Below are positions 53,433 to 62,404 of a stretch of 64,000 bases of DNA, one piece after another; position 1 is the first letter of the stretch; each line of letters opens with the position of its first letter. Source of the DNA: Thalassospira australica (lineage in GTDB: Bacteria; Pseudomonadota; Alphaproteobacteria; Rhodospirillales; Thalassospiraceae); NCBI RefSeq assembly GCF_000763295.1, contig NZ_JRJE01000001.1, positions 99,204-163,203 of the forward strand, given 5' to 3'. Position numbers and translations under genes: made by a program. The notes under the pieces were generated by a model. The model was given only the letters and a program-made list of their open reading frames with translations, was not told the origin of the DNA and searched no databases.

Positions 53433-56342
53433 ATGCAGATTTCAACCCGAACCAGCCCACGTATCCTTGCCATATTGGGGCCGACCAACACCGGCAAGAC
53501 CCATCTGGCCATGGAACGGATGTTGGCGCATACCACCGGGATGATCGGGTTCCCGCTCAGACTTTTGGCGCGTGAAAACTATGATCGCGCAGTGGCCAAA
53601 GTCGGCAAAGGTGCCGTGGCACTGATCACCGGCGAAGAACGCATTCTTCCGAAAACAGCGCGTTATTTCCTGTGCACCGTCGAAGCGATGCCGGTCGCCA
53701 AACAAGTCGACTTTTTGGCCGTAGATGAAATTCAGATGTGTGCAGATCCGGAACGTGGACATGTGTTTACCGATCGGTTGCTGCATGCGCGCGGGCGTCA
53801 TGAAACCATGTTCATGGGTGCGGAAACCATTCGTCCGGTGATCCGCAAGTTGGTCGATAACGTCGAATTTGATCGTCGCGAACGTTTTTCGACGCTGACC
53901 TATAACGGAGCGAAGAAAATCCAGCGGTTGCCTGCGCAGTCTGCGGTTGTGACCTTTTCCGCACAGGAAGTTTATGCAGTAGCCGAGCTGGTGCGGCGTC
54001 AAAAGGGCGGGGCTGCGGTTGTGCTGGGTGCGCTGAGCCCGCGGACACGTAATGCGCAGGTCGAAATGTTCCAGAACGGTGAAGTTGAACATCTGATCGC
54101 GACAGACGCGATCGGCATGGGGCTTAACCTTGATCTGAACCATGTGGCCTTTGCCGCCATGAAAAAGTTCGACGGCAAGTTCAATCGTGGCTTGAGTGCG
54201 GCTGAAATCGCGCAGATTGCCGGACGTGCCGGGCGGCACATGAATGATGGTACGTTCGGGGTGACCGGAAATCTGTCTGGCATTGATCCCGATATCATCG
54301 AACAGATCGAAGAGCACGAATTCGAACCCCTTGCCAAAGTCTTCTGGCGTAATGCGCGGCTTGATTTTCGCACTGTTGGCGCGCTTCAAAAATCGCTGCG
54401 CCGCCGATCCGATGACCCGACCCTTATTCTTGCGCGCGAGCCGGTTGATGAGATCATGCTGGATCATCTGGCGCAAAACGAGGATGTCGCACGCATTGCA
54501 ACCGCACCGGATCGCGTACAGTTATTGTGGGAAGTCTGCCAGATTCCCGATTTCAGAAATATCCATACCGATGCGCATCCAAGGCTGCTAACATCTATCT
54601 ATCGCTATCTTGCGAAACCCGGAAGCAAACTGCCCATCGACTGGTTGGGCGAACAAATCTTGCGTCTGGATCGTTATGATGGTGATATTGATCAGTTATC
54701 ATCACGTTTGGCAGGTATTCGCGTCTGGACATATGTATCGCATAAGCATCACTGGCTCGAAGATGCCAATCATTGGCAGGAACGTACGCGGGCCATTGAG
54801 GACAAGCTCTCTGATGTGCTACATGAACGCCTGACCCAAAGGTTCGTCGACAGGCGAACTTCGGTTTTATTGAAAAGTCTCAAGGACAAGTCTGAACTCA
54901 TGTCTACCATCACTGCGAATGGTGAAGTACAGGTCGAAGGTGAATTTGTCGGCCGTCTTGATGGATTCCGTTTCATTGCTGATGAAACCGATGCTGCTTT
55001 CGAAGGCAAGGCTATTGCCAGTGCCGCACGTCGCGCGCTTACGGGTGAAATCGCCCAGCGTGTCAAACAACTTGAAACCGATGAAGACGACAAGTTCGCA
55101 GTGAATGGGCAGCTTGATGTGCTCTGGAACGGTGCACAAGTTGGCGTTCTGAAAAAAGGCGACACGGTTTTGTCGCCCGAAGTTCAGGTCATCGACAGCG
55201 AGTTCTTTGACGGCCCGACCCGCGAACGGGTACGCACCCGTCTGCAGAATTTCATCAATGCTCATATTGAAGCGCGCCTGAAGATGCTCACACGGCTGCG
55301 CGATTGTCAGCTTTCCGGGCCGATTCGGGGTCTTTTGTTCCAATTGAACGAAGGTCTGGGCTGCGTTCCGCGTTCGGAACTTGAAAGCCTGGTCAAAGAC
55401 CTGTCTGACGAGGACCGCAAGGCACTTGCCAAACTTGGCGTGCGTCTTGGCGTTGAAACCGTCCATGTGCTTGATGCGCTCAAACCCGATCCGGTTGAGT
55501 TGCGCGGCATTCTTTGGGCTGTTGCACGCGAACTTGAAGCACTTCCGGAATTGCCGCCAGCGGGCCGTACCTCGGTCCCGAATGATCGGGCAAACTCCAA
55601 GGGGTTCTATCTGGCAGCAGGTTATATGCCGGTTGGTCCACTTGCGGCCCGTGTGGACATGCTGGAACGTTTTGCCGCCCTTCTGCGCCAGAAGGCACGT
55701 GAAAACGATGGCAAGGTACGTCCTGATCCTGATCTGTTGTCGCTTTTGGGCTGCACGGTTGAGCAAGCCGAAGGCGTGTTTACCGCTCTTGGCTGGCGTG
55801 CCGAAGTGACCAAGGTCAAGAAATCCGAACTTGAAGCCAAGGAAGCCGAGAAAAAGCCGCAAGAGGCTGCTTCGGCTGACAAAGCTGAAAAACCTGAAGC
55901 CGACAAGGCCGAAAGTGCAGCACCGGCAGAGACCGAAGCAAAAGCAGAAGCCGATAGCCCGGCAGAAGCGCCCGCGCCGGTTGAAGCAGCAGCAGAAGCT
56001 GACGCGACGGCTGACGCCACCTCGGATACCGCCGAGGAAGGCCCGGCAGTTGAAACCGATGCCGATGGGGATGAACTGGTCGAAGTCAAATACTTCGTCC
56101 GTGTTGATCGTCGTAAACGCGGTGGCGGTGCAAACCGTGGCCAGCGTGGTGGTCCGCGTCAGGATGCACGTGGCAAAGGTGGCCCGAAAGGCAAGGGTGG
56201 CAATCGCCCGAACCAGGGTGGCAAAGGTGGTCGCGGTGGCAAGCCTGGTGGTGGCCGGGGGCAGGCACCGGACAAAGGCAACCAGATCAACGAAGATTCG
56301 CCTTTTGCCAAGCTTAAGGAAATGCTTGAAGCCAAAGGCTGA
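53433..56342 (+). CDS. Suv3-like ATP-dependent RNA/DNA helicase
   Basis: A 969-residue superfamily 2 helicase. Residues 10-340 are the two RecA-like domains: Walker A GPTNTGKT, motif II DEIQ, FMGAET, then ATDAIGMGLNLD and QIAGRAGRH. These are the distinctive motifs of the mitochondrial degradosome helicase Suv3 and its alphaproteobacterial relatives. A middle helical domain follows. From about 790 the tail is Lys/Ala/Glu-rich and then Gly/Arg/Lys-rich, probably a disordered RNA-binding region. The ATG at 53433 has GGAAAAG upstream; a TTG directly precedes it. An S4 protein gene follows 91 bp downstream. Confidence 0.92.
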   Translation: MQISTRTSPRILAILGPTNTGKTHLAMERMLAHTTGMIGFPLRLLARENYDRAVAKVGKGAVALITGEERILPKTARYFLCTVEAMPVAKQVDFLAVDEIQMCADPERGHVFTDRLLHARGRHETMFMGAETIRPVIRKLVDNVEFDRRERFSTLTYNGAKKIQRLPAQSAVVTFSAQEVYAVAELVRRQKGGAAVVLGALSPRTRNAQVEMFQNGEVEHLIATDAIGMGLNLDLNHVAFAAMKKFDGKFNRGLSAAEIAQIAGRAGRHMNDGTFGVTGNLSGIDPDIIEQIEEHEFEPLAKVFWRNARLDFRTVGALQKSLRRRSDDPTLILAREPVDEIMLDHLAQNEDVARIATAPDRVQLLWEVCQIPDFRNIHTDAHPRLLTSIYRYLAKPGSKLPIDWLGEQILRLDRYDGDIDQLSSRLAGIRVWTYVSHKHHWLEDANHWQERTRAIEDKLSDVLHERLTQRFVDRRTSVLLKSLKDKSELMSTITANGEVQVEGEFVGRLDGFRFIADETDAAFEGKAIASAARRALTGEIAQRVKQLETDEDDKFAVNGQLDVLWNGAQVGVLKKGDTVLSPEVQVIDSEFFDGPTRERVRTRLQNFINAHIEARLKMLTRLRDCQLSGPIRGLLFQLNEGLGCVPRSELESLVKDLSDEDRKALAKLGVRLGVETVHVLDALKPDPVELRGILWAVARELEALPELPPAGRTSVPNDRANSKGFYLAAGYMPVGPLAARVDMLERFAALLRQKARENDGKVRPDPDLLSLLGCTVEQAEGVFTALGWRAEVTKVKKSELEAKEAEKKPQEAASADKAEKPEADKAESAAPAETEAKAEADSPAEAPAPVEAAAEADATADATSDTAEEGPAVETDADGDELVEVKYFVRVDRRKRGGGANRGQRGGPRQDARGKGGPKGKGGNRPNQGGKGGRGGKPGGGRGQAPDKGNQINEDSPFAKLKEMLEAKG

Positions 56343-56433
56343 TTGCATCGAAGACTGTGTTTTGAACGGCGGCTCATGCGGGTCGCCGTTCTGCGTTCCA
56401 AATGTATAATATTCAGATGGTTGCGGGAAAACA

Positions 56434-56847
56434 TTGGCTGTGAAGGAACAGGCTGAGAAGCTCAGGATTGATAAATGGCTTTGGCATGCGCGGTTTTATA
56501 AAACACGGTCGCTGGCCAGCAAGGCATGTCAGGCCGGCCACATTGTTCTGAACGGTCAGTCGGTATCCAAGGCCAGTGTTACGGTTGTCGCCGGGGATCG
56601 CCTGCAGTTTTTTCAAGGGACGCATTTGCGTGTGGTCGAAGTTGTCGCCTTGGGCGAACGCCGTGGCCCCGCCCCGGAAGCCCAGACCCTGTATGTCGAT
56701 CATTCGCCACCGCGAATACCGAAACAGGACGTCGCGGCAGACATTCGTACTGCCCCGATTGCCAAACGCGAAGCCGGGGCAGGACGCCCGACGAAGGCAG
56801 AGCGTCGGGCAATTGACCGATTGCGCGGTGAGGATGGCGACGCATAA
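56434..56847 (+). CDS. RNA-binding S4 domain protein (HslR/Hsp15-like)
   Basis: A 137-residue protein. Residues 10-70 are an S4 RNA-binding domain (LRIDKWLWHARFYKTRSLA, GHIVLNGQSV, GDRL). The C-terminal half is basic (GRPTKAERRAIDRLRG). This is the architecture of Hsp15, which rescues stalled 50S subunits carrying nascent chains. The start is TTG at 56434 or GTG at 56440, both near GGGAAA; neither is decisive. It probably shares a transcript with the Suv3-like helicase. Confidence 0.9.
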   Translation: MAVKEQAEKLRIDKWLWHARFYKTRSLASKACQAGHIVLNGQSVSKASVTVVAGDRLQFFQGTHLRVVEVVALGERRGPAPEAQTLYVDHSPPRIPKQDVAADIRTAPIAKREAGAGRPTKAERRAIDRLRGEDGDA

Positions 56848-56970
56848 AGTGCGATATTTGATGTGTGCAGGGGCGGTTCGTTGATCCGCGCGCATGGTTG
56901 GAATGTACAAGGAACTGGCGGGTTGTATTTGTCGCGCTAACTTCTTGCGTTAGATAAGACGATCCGATAG

Positions 56971-56991
56971 ATATACTATCTAATGGTATAT
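56971..56991. promoter_or_regulatory. AT-rich dyad upstream of the type I secretion operon
   Basis: ATATAC and GTATAT arms nine bases apart lie about 50 bp upstream of the first ABC gene. A related TATAC/GTATA dyad occurs at 62338-62355 upstream of the adhesin gene. A shared regulator is possible but unproven. Confidence 0.35.
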
Positions 56992-57041
56992 AGTCACCAC
57001 TTTAGGGTGGCTTGTGTAAAGTTCTGGAGCATGCCAGCCTG

Positions 57042-58766
57042 ATGAGACGCCGGTCTCGATTAAATATCGGTACTTTGTCGCACTTGAGCACGGGCCGTTT
57101 TGCCCTGTTGATCACAGCCCTTGTGATCAACCTGCTCACGCTTGCCTTGCCGATTACGTTGCTGCAGGTCTATGACCGGGTGCTGCCTCACAGTTCCATC
57201 CCGACACTGACGCTTTTGATCTTGGGGGTGTTGGGCGCACTTGTGCTTGAAGCAATCCTTCGCCTTGGGCGGGCTTATATTTCCTCCCTGTCAGCGGCGA
57301 AGTTTGAACATTACAGCTCTCAGCAAGCGGTTGGACATCTGTTGTCAACGAGTTTGACCGACTATGGGCGGACCGCGCCGGGCCTGCATTTGCAGCGCCT
57401 CAATAGCCTCAATATGCTGCGCGACTTCTATTCAGGTCAGGCAATTGGGGCGGTTGTCGATTTACCTTTCATCGTTCTTTTCCTTGCGCTGATCGCGGTG
57501 ATCGGTGGTGAATTGGTGGTGGTTCCGCTTGGAATTCTTCTGGCCTTCTTTGTCACGGCGATGTTCCTTGGACGGCAGTTGCGCAGCGCACTTGATGATC
57601 GCAGTCAATCGGACGAGCGGCGCTACAACTTCATCATTGAAACACTGACCGGAATTCACACCATCAAATCGATGGCGATGGAAAACCTGATGATCCGCCG
57701 TCATGAGCAATTGCAAAATCAATGCGCCGAGGATGATTTGCGCTCAGCGCGTTCGGCGCATAGTGCGGTCAATGCCAGTGCGACTTTTTCGACACTGACA
57801 ATGGTGCTGGTGGCGTCTGTCGGCAGTGTGCTGGTGATCAACGGCAACCTGACGGTTGGTGGATTGGCAGCCTGTACGATGTTGTCTGGGCGTTCTATTC
57901 AACCGCTTCAGCGTGCCATGAGTTTATGGACCCAATTCCAGAACATCCGTGTTGCACGACAGCGCGTGAACGAGCTGTTTGAAATCGAAGAAGAAGATCA
58001 GCCCGGTTCTTCGGACATGCCGCTGCTTGAGGGCAAGATTGAGCTGCGCAATGTTTCCTTTTCGCATTCTGACGGAAAAAGGGTGTTCGAGGACCTTGAT
58101 TTGGTCATTGAGCCCGGGGACTCAATTGCGATCACCGGTGATAACGGGACGGGTAAAACCACATTGTTGTGGTTGCTGATGGGGGCTTTGCGCCCCGATC
58201 AGGGTGAGGTGCTGCTTGATGATAAAAAACCGTCGGATTACACAGCAGAGTCCACCCGTCGGCAGATTGCCTATTTGCCCCAACACGGGGTGATGTTCAA
58301 AGGAACGATCCTTGAAAACATTACGGGTTTCCGCAAGGACATCAGCGTTGAACGGGTGATTGAAATTGCCCGGCGGCTGGGGCTTGATGATATCGTCATG
58401 CGTATGCCGGAAGGCTACGATACCGAAGTCGGCGGGCAGGCGTCAGAAACCCTGCCGCGTGGTGTGAAACAGCGGATCGCTGTTGCCCGGGCCCTGATCG
58501 ATTATCCGCAGATCGTTTTGTTTGACGAAGCCAACAGTTCGCTGGACATGGCAGGTGACAACATCATGTCCAGCCTGATGCTGGAACTTAAAAAACACTG
58601 CACGCTTGTGATGGTGTCGCATCGGCCATCGCTGATTGCGTTGGCGAACAAACAATATCGTCTTGTCGACAAGCATCTGGTGCCGGTCCTGCGCCGTTCG
58701 AACAAGCCCGTTCCCCTTGGTCAGGCTGCTGCACCCAAAGCGCAAGTCAGGACGGGGGCACGATGA
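57042..58766 (+). CDS. Type I secretion ABC transporter, first of two
   Basis: About 574 residues. Residues 25-310 (numbered from an upstream TTG at 57012) are an exporter membrane domain with no N-terminal peptidase-like domain. The ATPase has Walker A GDNGTGKT (376-383), Walker B IVLFDE (501-506) and the H-loop histidine in MVSHRPS, but the signature is ETLPRGVKQ rather than LSGGQ. The stop overlaps the next ABC gene by 4 bp (ATGA). With the second ABC protein, the HlyD-type adaptor and the adhesin it forms a type I secretion operon. Start uncertain: TTG 57012 is the alternative. Confidence 0.88.
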   Translation: MRRRSRLNIGTLSHLSTGRFALLITALVINLLTLALPITLLQVYDRVLPHSSIPTLTLLILGVLGALVLEAILRLGRAYISSLSAAKFEHYSSQQAVGHLLSTSLTDYGRTAPGLHLQRLNSLNMLRDFYSGQAIGAVVDLPFIVLFLALIAVIGGELVVVPLGILLAFFVTAMFLGRQLRSALDDRSQSDERRYNFIIETLTGIHTIKSMAMENLMIRRHEQLQNQCAEDDLRSARSAHSAVNASATFSTLTMVLVASVGSVLVINGNLTVGGLAACTMLSGRSIQPLQRAMSLWTQFQNIRVARQRVNELFEIEEEDQPGSSDMPLLEGKIELRNVSFSHSDGKRVFEDLDLVIEPGDSIAITGDNGTGKTTLLWLLMGALRPDQGEVLLDDKKPSDYTAESTRRQIAYLPQHGVMFKGTILENITGFRKDISVERVIEIARRLGLDDIVMRMPEGYDTEVGGQASETLPRGVKQRIAVARALIDYPQIVLFDEANSSLDMAGDNIMSSLMLELKKHCTLVMVSHRPSLIALANKQYRLVDKHLVPVLRRSNKPVPLGQAAAPKAQVRTGAR

Positions 58767-60904
58767 AAAAACTCGAAAACATGGACTATGCGCTGAACTA
58801 TCGGATGGGACTGTCCAGCACGGATGCCCTGTCTGATTTCGATGCATGTCTTTGGCCCTTGCTGCAGTCTCTTGGGTGGCGCGGGTTGCCCCGGCAGGTT
58901 GCAGAAGCCCTGCCACATATGGATCAGGCGCTTGATCTGACAGATTTTCGCAATGTTCTGGCGCATCTGAATTATCAGTCGCGCGAAATTGACGCGACGC
59001 TCAATCAGATTGATGAGCGTCTGATGCCGTGCTTGTTCGTGCCTGATTCCGGAACGGCTCTTGTCGTGATCCGCCCCGAAGAAAACGGGGTTCGTGTCTT
59101 TGACGGTGGTACGGACCGGGAAATGGTGATCAAGCTATCGTCGCTTCCGGGCAAGATTTATCAATTCACGCAGGCCGACCGCCGCGAACGTCATTTTGAA
59201 GATGACAAACGTGGCTGGTTTGGTGGCATTGCCGATCGGTTTTCCGGACTGGGGCGCCAGTTGCTTGTGATGACCTTTGTTCTGAACATCATGGCATTGG
59301 CAACCCCGATTTTCGTGATGGGGATCTATGATCGTGTGATTGGAACACGGTCGATCCCGATGCTCGTTCAATTTTCCATCGGGATTGGCATTGTCCTTAT
59401 TTTAAGTTGGGTTCTGCGGGCGCTGCGCAGTCAGATTGTCAGCCATTTCGGGGCCCGGCTTGATACGTTGGTCAGTGGCGCGATTTTTGAACGCCTGTTA
59501 TCGCTTCCGCCCGCCTTTACCGAACGTGCTCCGGTCGGGGTGCAGATTTCGCGTATTCGCGATTTTGAAAGTGTGCGTGAATTCTTTACCGGTCCGATGG
59601 CGCTGGTGATGATGGAAATTCCATTCGTGCCGCTGTTCCTGATTGTCATGTTTTATCTGGGCGGCTGGTTGGCGATGGTGCCGATTGCCTTGATCTGTGT
59701 CTTTGTGCTGATTGGATTTGTGGCATTTCCGGTGGTTTCGCGCAGGGTTTCGGAGCTTGGCCGACATGGGGCAAGCCGACAGGAGTTTCTGGTTGAAACC
59801 GTTGGGAAAATGTCGGCGCTTAAATATACCGCCTCGGAAAAACGTTGGTTGGGGCGTTTTCGCGAAGTTTCGGCCGATACGGCCTATGCCGGTTTTCGCG
59901 TTGCCATGGTCAATAATGTGATCAATACCTTGGCCCAGGTGTTGATGATTACCGCTGGTGCGCTGGTTCTGGCATTTGGGGCGCAACAGGTGATGAATGG
60001 CCATATGAGTGTTGGTGCGCTTGTGGCCTCGATGATGCTGGCATGGCGCGTTCTGGGGCCGATAAATCAGGCCTTTTTGGGGATGCCAAGGCTTGCGCAG
60101 TTGCGTGGCAGTGTTCGCCAGATCAACCGTTTGATGACCATTGCACCGGAAGGTGACCTTGTGCCGCGTTCGGTTGAACAGCGGCGCTTTGACGGGGGGG
60201 TTACGTTCTCACGCGTGAGTTTCCGATATAGTGCGGATTCCGATCCGGCCCTTGTCGGGGTGAATTTTGATATCGAGCCGGGGCAGGTTGTTGCGGTGGT
60301 CGGGGCCAATGGCGCAGGGAAATCATCGCTGATCAAATTGGTTGCAGGCATGTATCAACCCCAAGCCGGTGCGGTTCTGATTGATGGGGCGGATATCCGT
60401 CAGATGGACCCGCAAACCTTGCGTCAGGCGATTTCCTATGTGCCGCAGGACATCGAATTTTTCCGGGGATCCATTGCCCAGAACCTGCGGCTTGCGAACC
60501 CGGTGGCCTCAAATGATGACCTGCGCATGGCCTGTATGGCAGCGGGCATTCTTGATGAGGTCGAAGCCCTGCCGGACGGTTTTGATACCCGTGTTGGTGA
60601 TCAGCATTCATCACGTTTTTCAGCAAGCTTCCTGCAGCGATTGGCACTTGCCCGTGCGTTGGTGCGCGAAGCACCGGTTATTTTGTTTGATGAGCCAACC
60701 AATGGTCTGGATCAGCGTGCTGATCGTGCTTTCCAAAGTACGATCAACCGTTTGCGTGGTGGTTCAACGATTTTCCTGATTACCCATCGGCCAAGTCACC
60801 TTGATTTGGCGGACCGCATTCTTGTGCTTGAAGCCGGTCAATTGCGCGGGGATGGCCCGCCTGAACGCATCAAGCAACAGGTGATAGACGGAGGCTACCT
60901 ATGA
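58763..60904 (+). CDS. Type I secretion ABC transporter, second of two, with N-terminal accessory domain
   Basis: 713 residues. Residues 1-140 form a soluble N-terminal domain in the place of the C39-like domain of LapB/HlyB, without an evident catalytic Cys-His pair. Residues about 160-440 are the membrane domain. The ATPase has Walker A GANGAGKS (514-521), Walker B VILFDE and the H-loop in ITHRPSH, but the signature is RFSASFLQR instead of LSGGQ. It overlaps both neighbours by 4 bp. Two consecutive, different ABC proteins with non-canonical signatures suggest a heterodimeric exporter for the downstream adhesin. Confidence 0.9.
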   Translation: MKKLENMDYALNYRMGLSSTDALSDFDACLWPLLQSLGWRGLPRQVAEALPHMDQALDLTDFRNVLAHLNYQSREIDATLNQIDERLMPCLFVPDSGTALVVIRPEENGVRVFDGGTDREMVIKLSSLPGKIYQFTQADRRERHFEDDKRGWFGGIADRFSGLGRQLLVMTFVLNIMALATPIFVMGIYDRVIGTRSIPMLVQFSIGIGIVLILSWVLRALRSQIVSHFGARLDTLVSGAIFERLLSLPPAFTERAPVGVQISRIRDFESVREFFTGPMALVMMEIPFVPLFLIVMFYLGGWLAMVPIALICVFVLIGFVAFPVVSRRVSELGRHGASRQEFLVETVGKMSALKYTASEKRWLGRFREVSADTAYAGFRVAMVNNVINTLAQVLMITAGALVLAFGAQQVMNGHMSVGALVASMMLAWRVLGPINQAFLGMPRLAQLRGSVRQINRLMTIAPEGDLVPRSVEQRRFDGGVTFSRVSFRYSADSDPALVGVNFDIEPGQVVAVVGANGAGKSSLIKLVAGMYQPQAGAVLIDGADIRQMDPQTLRQAISYVPQDIEFFRGSIAQNLRLANPVASNDDLRMACMAAGILDEVEALPDGFDTRVGDQHSSRFSASFLQRLALARALVREAPVILFDEPTNGLDQRADRAFQSTINRLRGGSTIFLITHRPSHLDLADRILVLEAGQLRGDGPPERIKQQVIDGGYL

Positions 60905-62256
60905 GTGATGCTGCAACTCAGGACACCGCGATCGCGCGGTTCCGGCGCTCCCGGCGCATGGCGCGGTATTTGTCACATGCTGTTCTCCTTGAAGAAGGTG
61001 GCATTTCGGTTTTCGTGCGCTCGGCGATGGTTATGCTTTCGGTCGGTTTTCTGGCGCTGGTGGCCTGGTCGGCAACAACCGAAATCAAGGAAACAGCAAT
61101 CACCTTTGGTCAGGTGATGCCGACAAGTGCCGTGAACAAGATTCAGCATCTTGAGGGCGGCATCATTGAACAGATCATGGTGCGTGATGGGGATCTTGTC
61201 GAAGAAGGGCAGGTGTTGATGCGGCTCAAGGCCGATGGCGCACGTGCGGAACTGTCCCAGACCGAGACGCGCCTTGGCAACCTTCAGCTTGAAGCCGCGC
61301 GTTTTCGTGCATTGGCCGAAGGCCGTGAACCGGATTTCACAACCCTTCTGGCGCAATATCCCGTATTGGCGCGTAACCAGCAGGAAATCTATAATATCCA
61401 GACGGAACTTGATGCGAACCAGAGTGAAATCCTTCAGGTCCAGATCAAGGAACGTAACGCCGAACTCGCCCAGCTTAGCGAACAGGAAGCAACGCTTCGC
61501 AAATCGGTTGATTTGCTTAGTCAGGAAGTGACCATGCGCCGCTCGCTTTATGAGCAGGGGCTGAATTCCAAGGTGCTGTTTTTAAATATTCAGCGTGAAC
61601 TGAACGAAGCACAGGGCAATCTTTCCGGCGTTGTTGCCGAAAAAGCCCGGGCGCGCGAAACCATTGCCGAAGCCAATTTGCGTTTGAACGAACTTGAAAA
61701 AAGTCAGCGCGAAGAAGCCATTACCGAGCTTGGACGTCTTGGTGGCGAGATTGCCCAGGCCCGCGAAGCCTTGCGCAAGTTGCGTGACCGGGTTGCACGT
61801 CTTGAAATCGTTGCGCCGACGCGCGGCTATATCAAGGGCCTGCAGTTTACAACAATTGGCGGGGTTATTGCCCCGGCGCAGGTCGTTATGGAGCTTGTGC
61901 CGGTTGACGATGTCCTGATTGCGGAAACGCGCATTTCGACCGAGGATATCGGTCATGTTCATCTTGGGCAGCCGGTAACCGTCAAAGTTAGTGCATTCGA
62001 CTTTATACGATATGGTGGTATAACCGGTGAACTGGTATCGATTTCTGCATCTACTTTTATTGATGAAGAAGGACAGCCATATTATAAAGGCAAGGTTGCG
62101 CTTGATGACGACTCTGTCGGCGAAGGTGCGACGGCTCAACGGATCATTCCGGGCATGACAGTTCAGGCCGATATTCAAACCGGGGAACGGACACTTCTTC
62201 AGTATCTTCTGAAGCCGGTTTATGTGTCTCTTGATCAAGCGTTTAGCGAACGTTGA
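60901..62256 (+). CDS. HlyD/LapC-family type I secretion membrane fusion protein
   Basis: 451 residues. A cytoplasmic N-terminus of about 40 residues precedes one membrane helix (about 42-60). Next come a biotinyl-lipoyl half-motif (INKIQHLEGGIIEQIMVRDGD region), long coiled-coil hairpins (residues about 110-310) and the C-terminal beta-barrel region (GYIKGLQFTTIGGVIAPAQVV, IIPGMTVQADIQTGERTLLQYLLKP). It links the inner-membrane ABC pair to an outer-membrane TolC/LapE-type channel not found in this window. It is translationally coupled to the ABC gene upstream. Confidence 0.95.
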   Translation: MSDAATQDTAIARFRRSRRMARYLSHAVLLEEGGISVFVRSAMVMLSVGFLALVAWSATTEIKETAITFGQVMPTSAVNKIQHLEGGIIEQIMVRDGDLVEEGQVLMRLKADGARAELSQTETRLGNLQLEAARFRALAEGREPDFTTLLAQYPVLARNQQEIYNIQTELDANQSEILQVQIKERNAELAQLSEQEATLRKSVDLLSQEVTMRRSLYEQGLNSKVLFLNIQRELNEAQGNLSGVVAEKARARETIAEANLRLNELEKSQREEAITELGRLGGEIAQAREALRKLRDRVARLEIVAPTRGYIKGLQFTTIGGVIAPAQVVMELVPVDDVLIAETRISTEDIGHVHLGQPVTVKVSAFDFIRYGGITGELVSISASTFIDEEGQPYYKGKVALDDDSVGEGATAQRIIPGMTVQADIQTGERTLLQYLLKPVYVSLDQAFSER

Positions 62257-62337
62257 GCAGATTTTTTTGGTCCCGCTGGAAATGAAGATTTCATTTCTAC
62301 CGCCTGGCCGCACATTTCTCTGGTTTACATCGGGGAA

Positions 62338-62355
62338 TCTATACTAAGGTATAGA
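62338..62355. promoter_or_regulatory. Dyad upstream of the adhesin gene
   Basis: Perfect 7-bp arms TCTATAC/GTATAGA around TAAG, 50 bp upstream of the adhesin start codon. It could be an operator or a short mRNA stem. It shares TATAC/GTATA with the dyad at 56971. Confidence 0.4.
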
Positions 62356-62404
62356 AGTGTGAGCTGGGCTATACCCATCTTACATTTCATGGAGATTGGG
62401 TTTA

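Noticed and set aside
53298..53433. Small basic frame of 44 codons ending in TGATG overlap with the helicase start
   Set aside because: The overlap is suggestive of coupling, but there is no ribosome site or family pattern, and chance is sufficient.
54867..56348. Long minus-strand frame of about 493 codons
   Set aside because: Antisense of the Suv3-like helicase, produced by its Ala/Lys/Glu- and Gly-rich tail; no protein family pattern.
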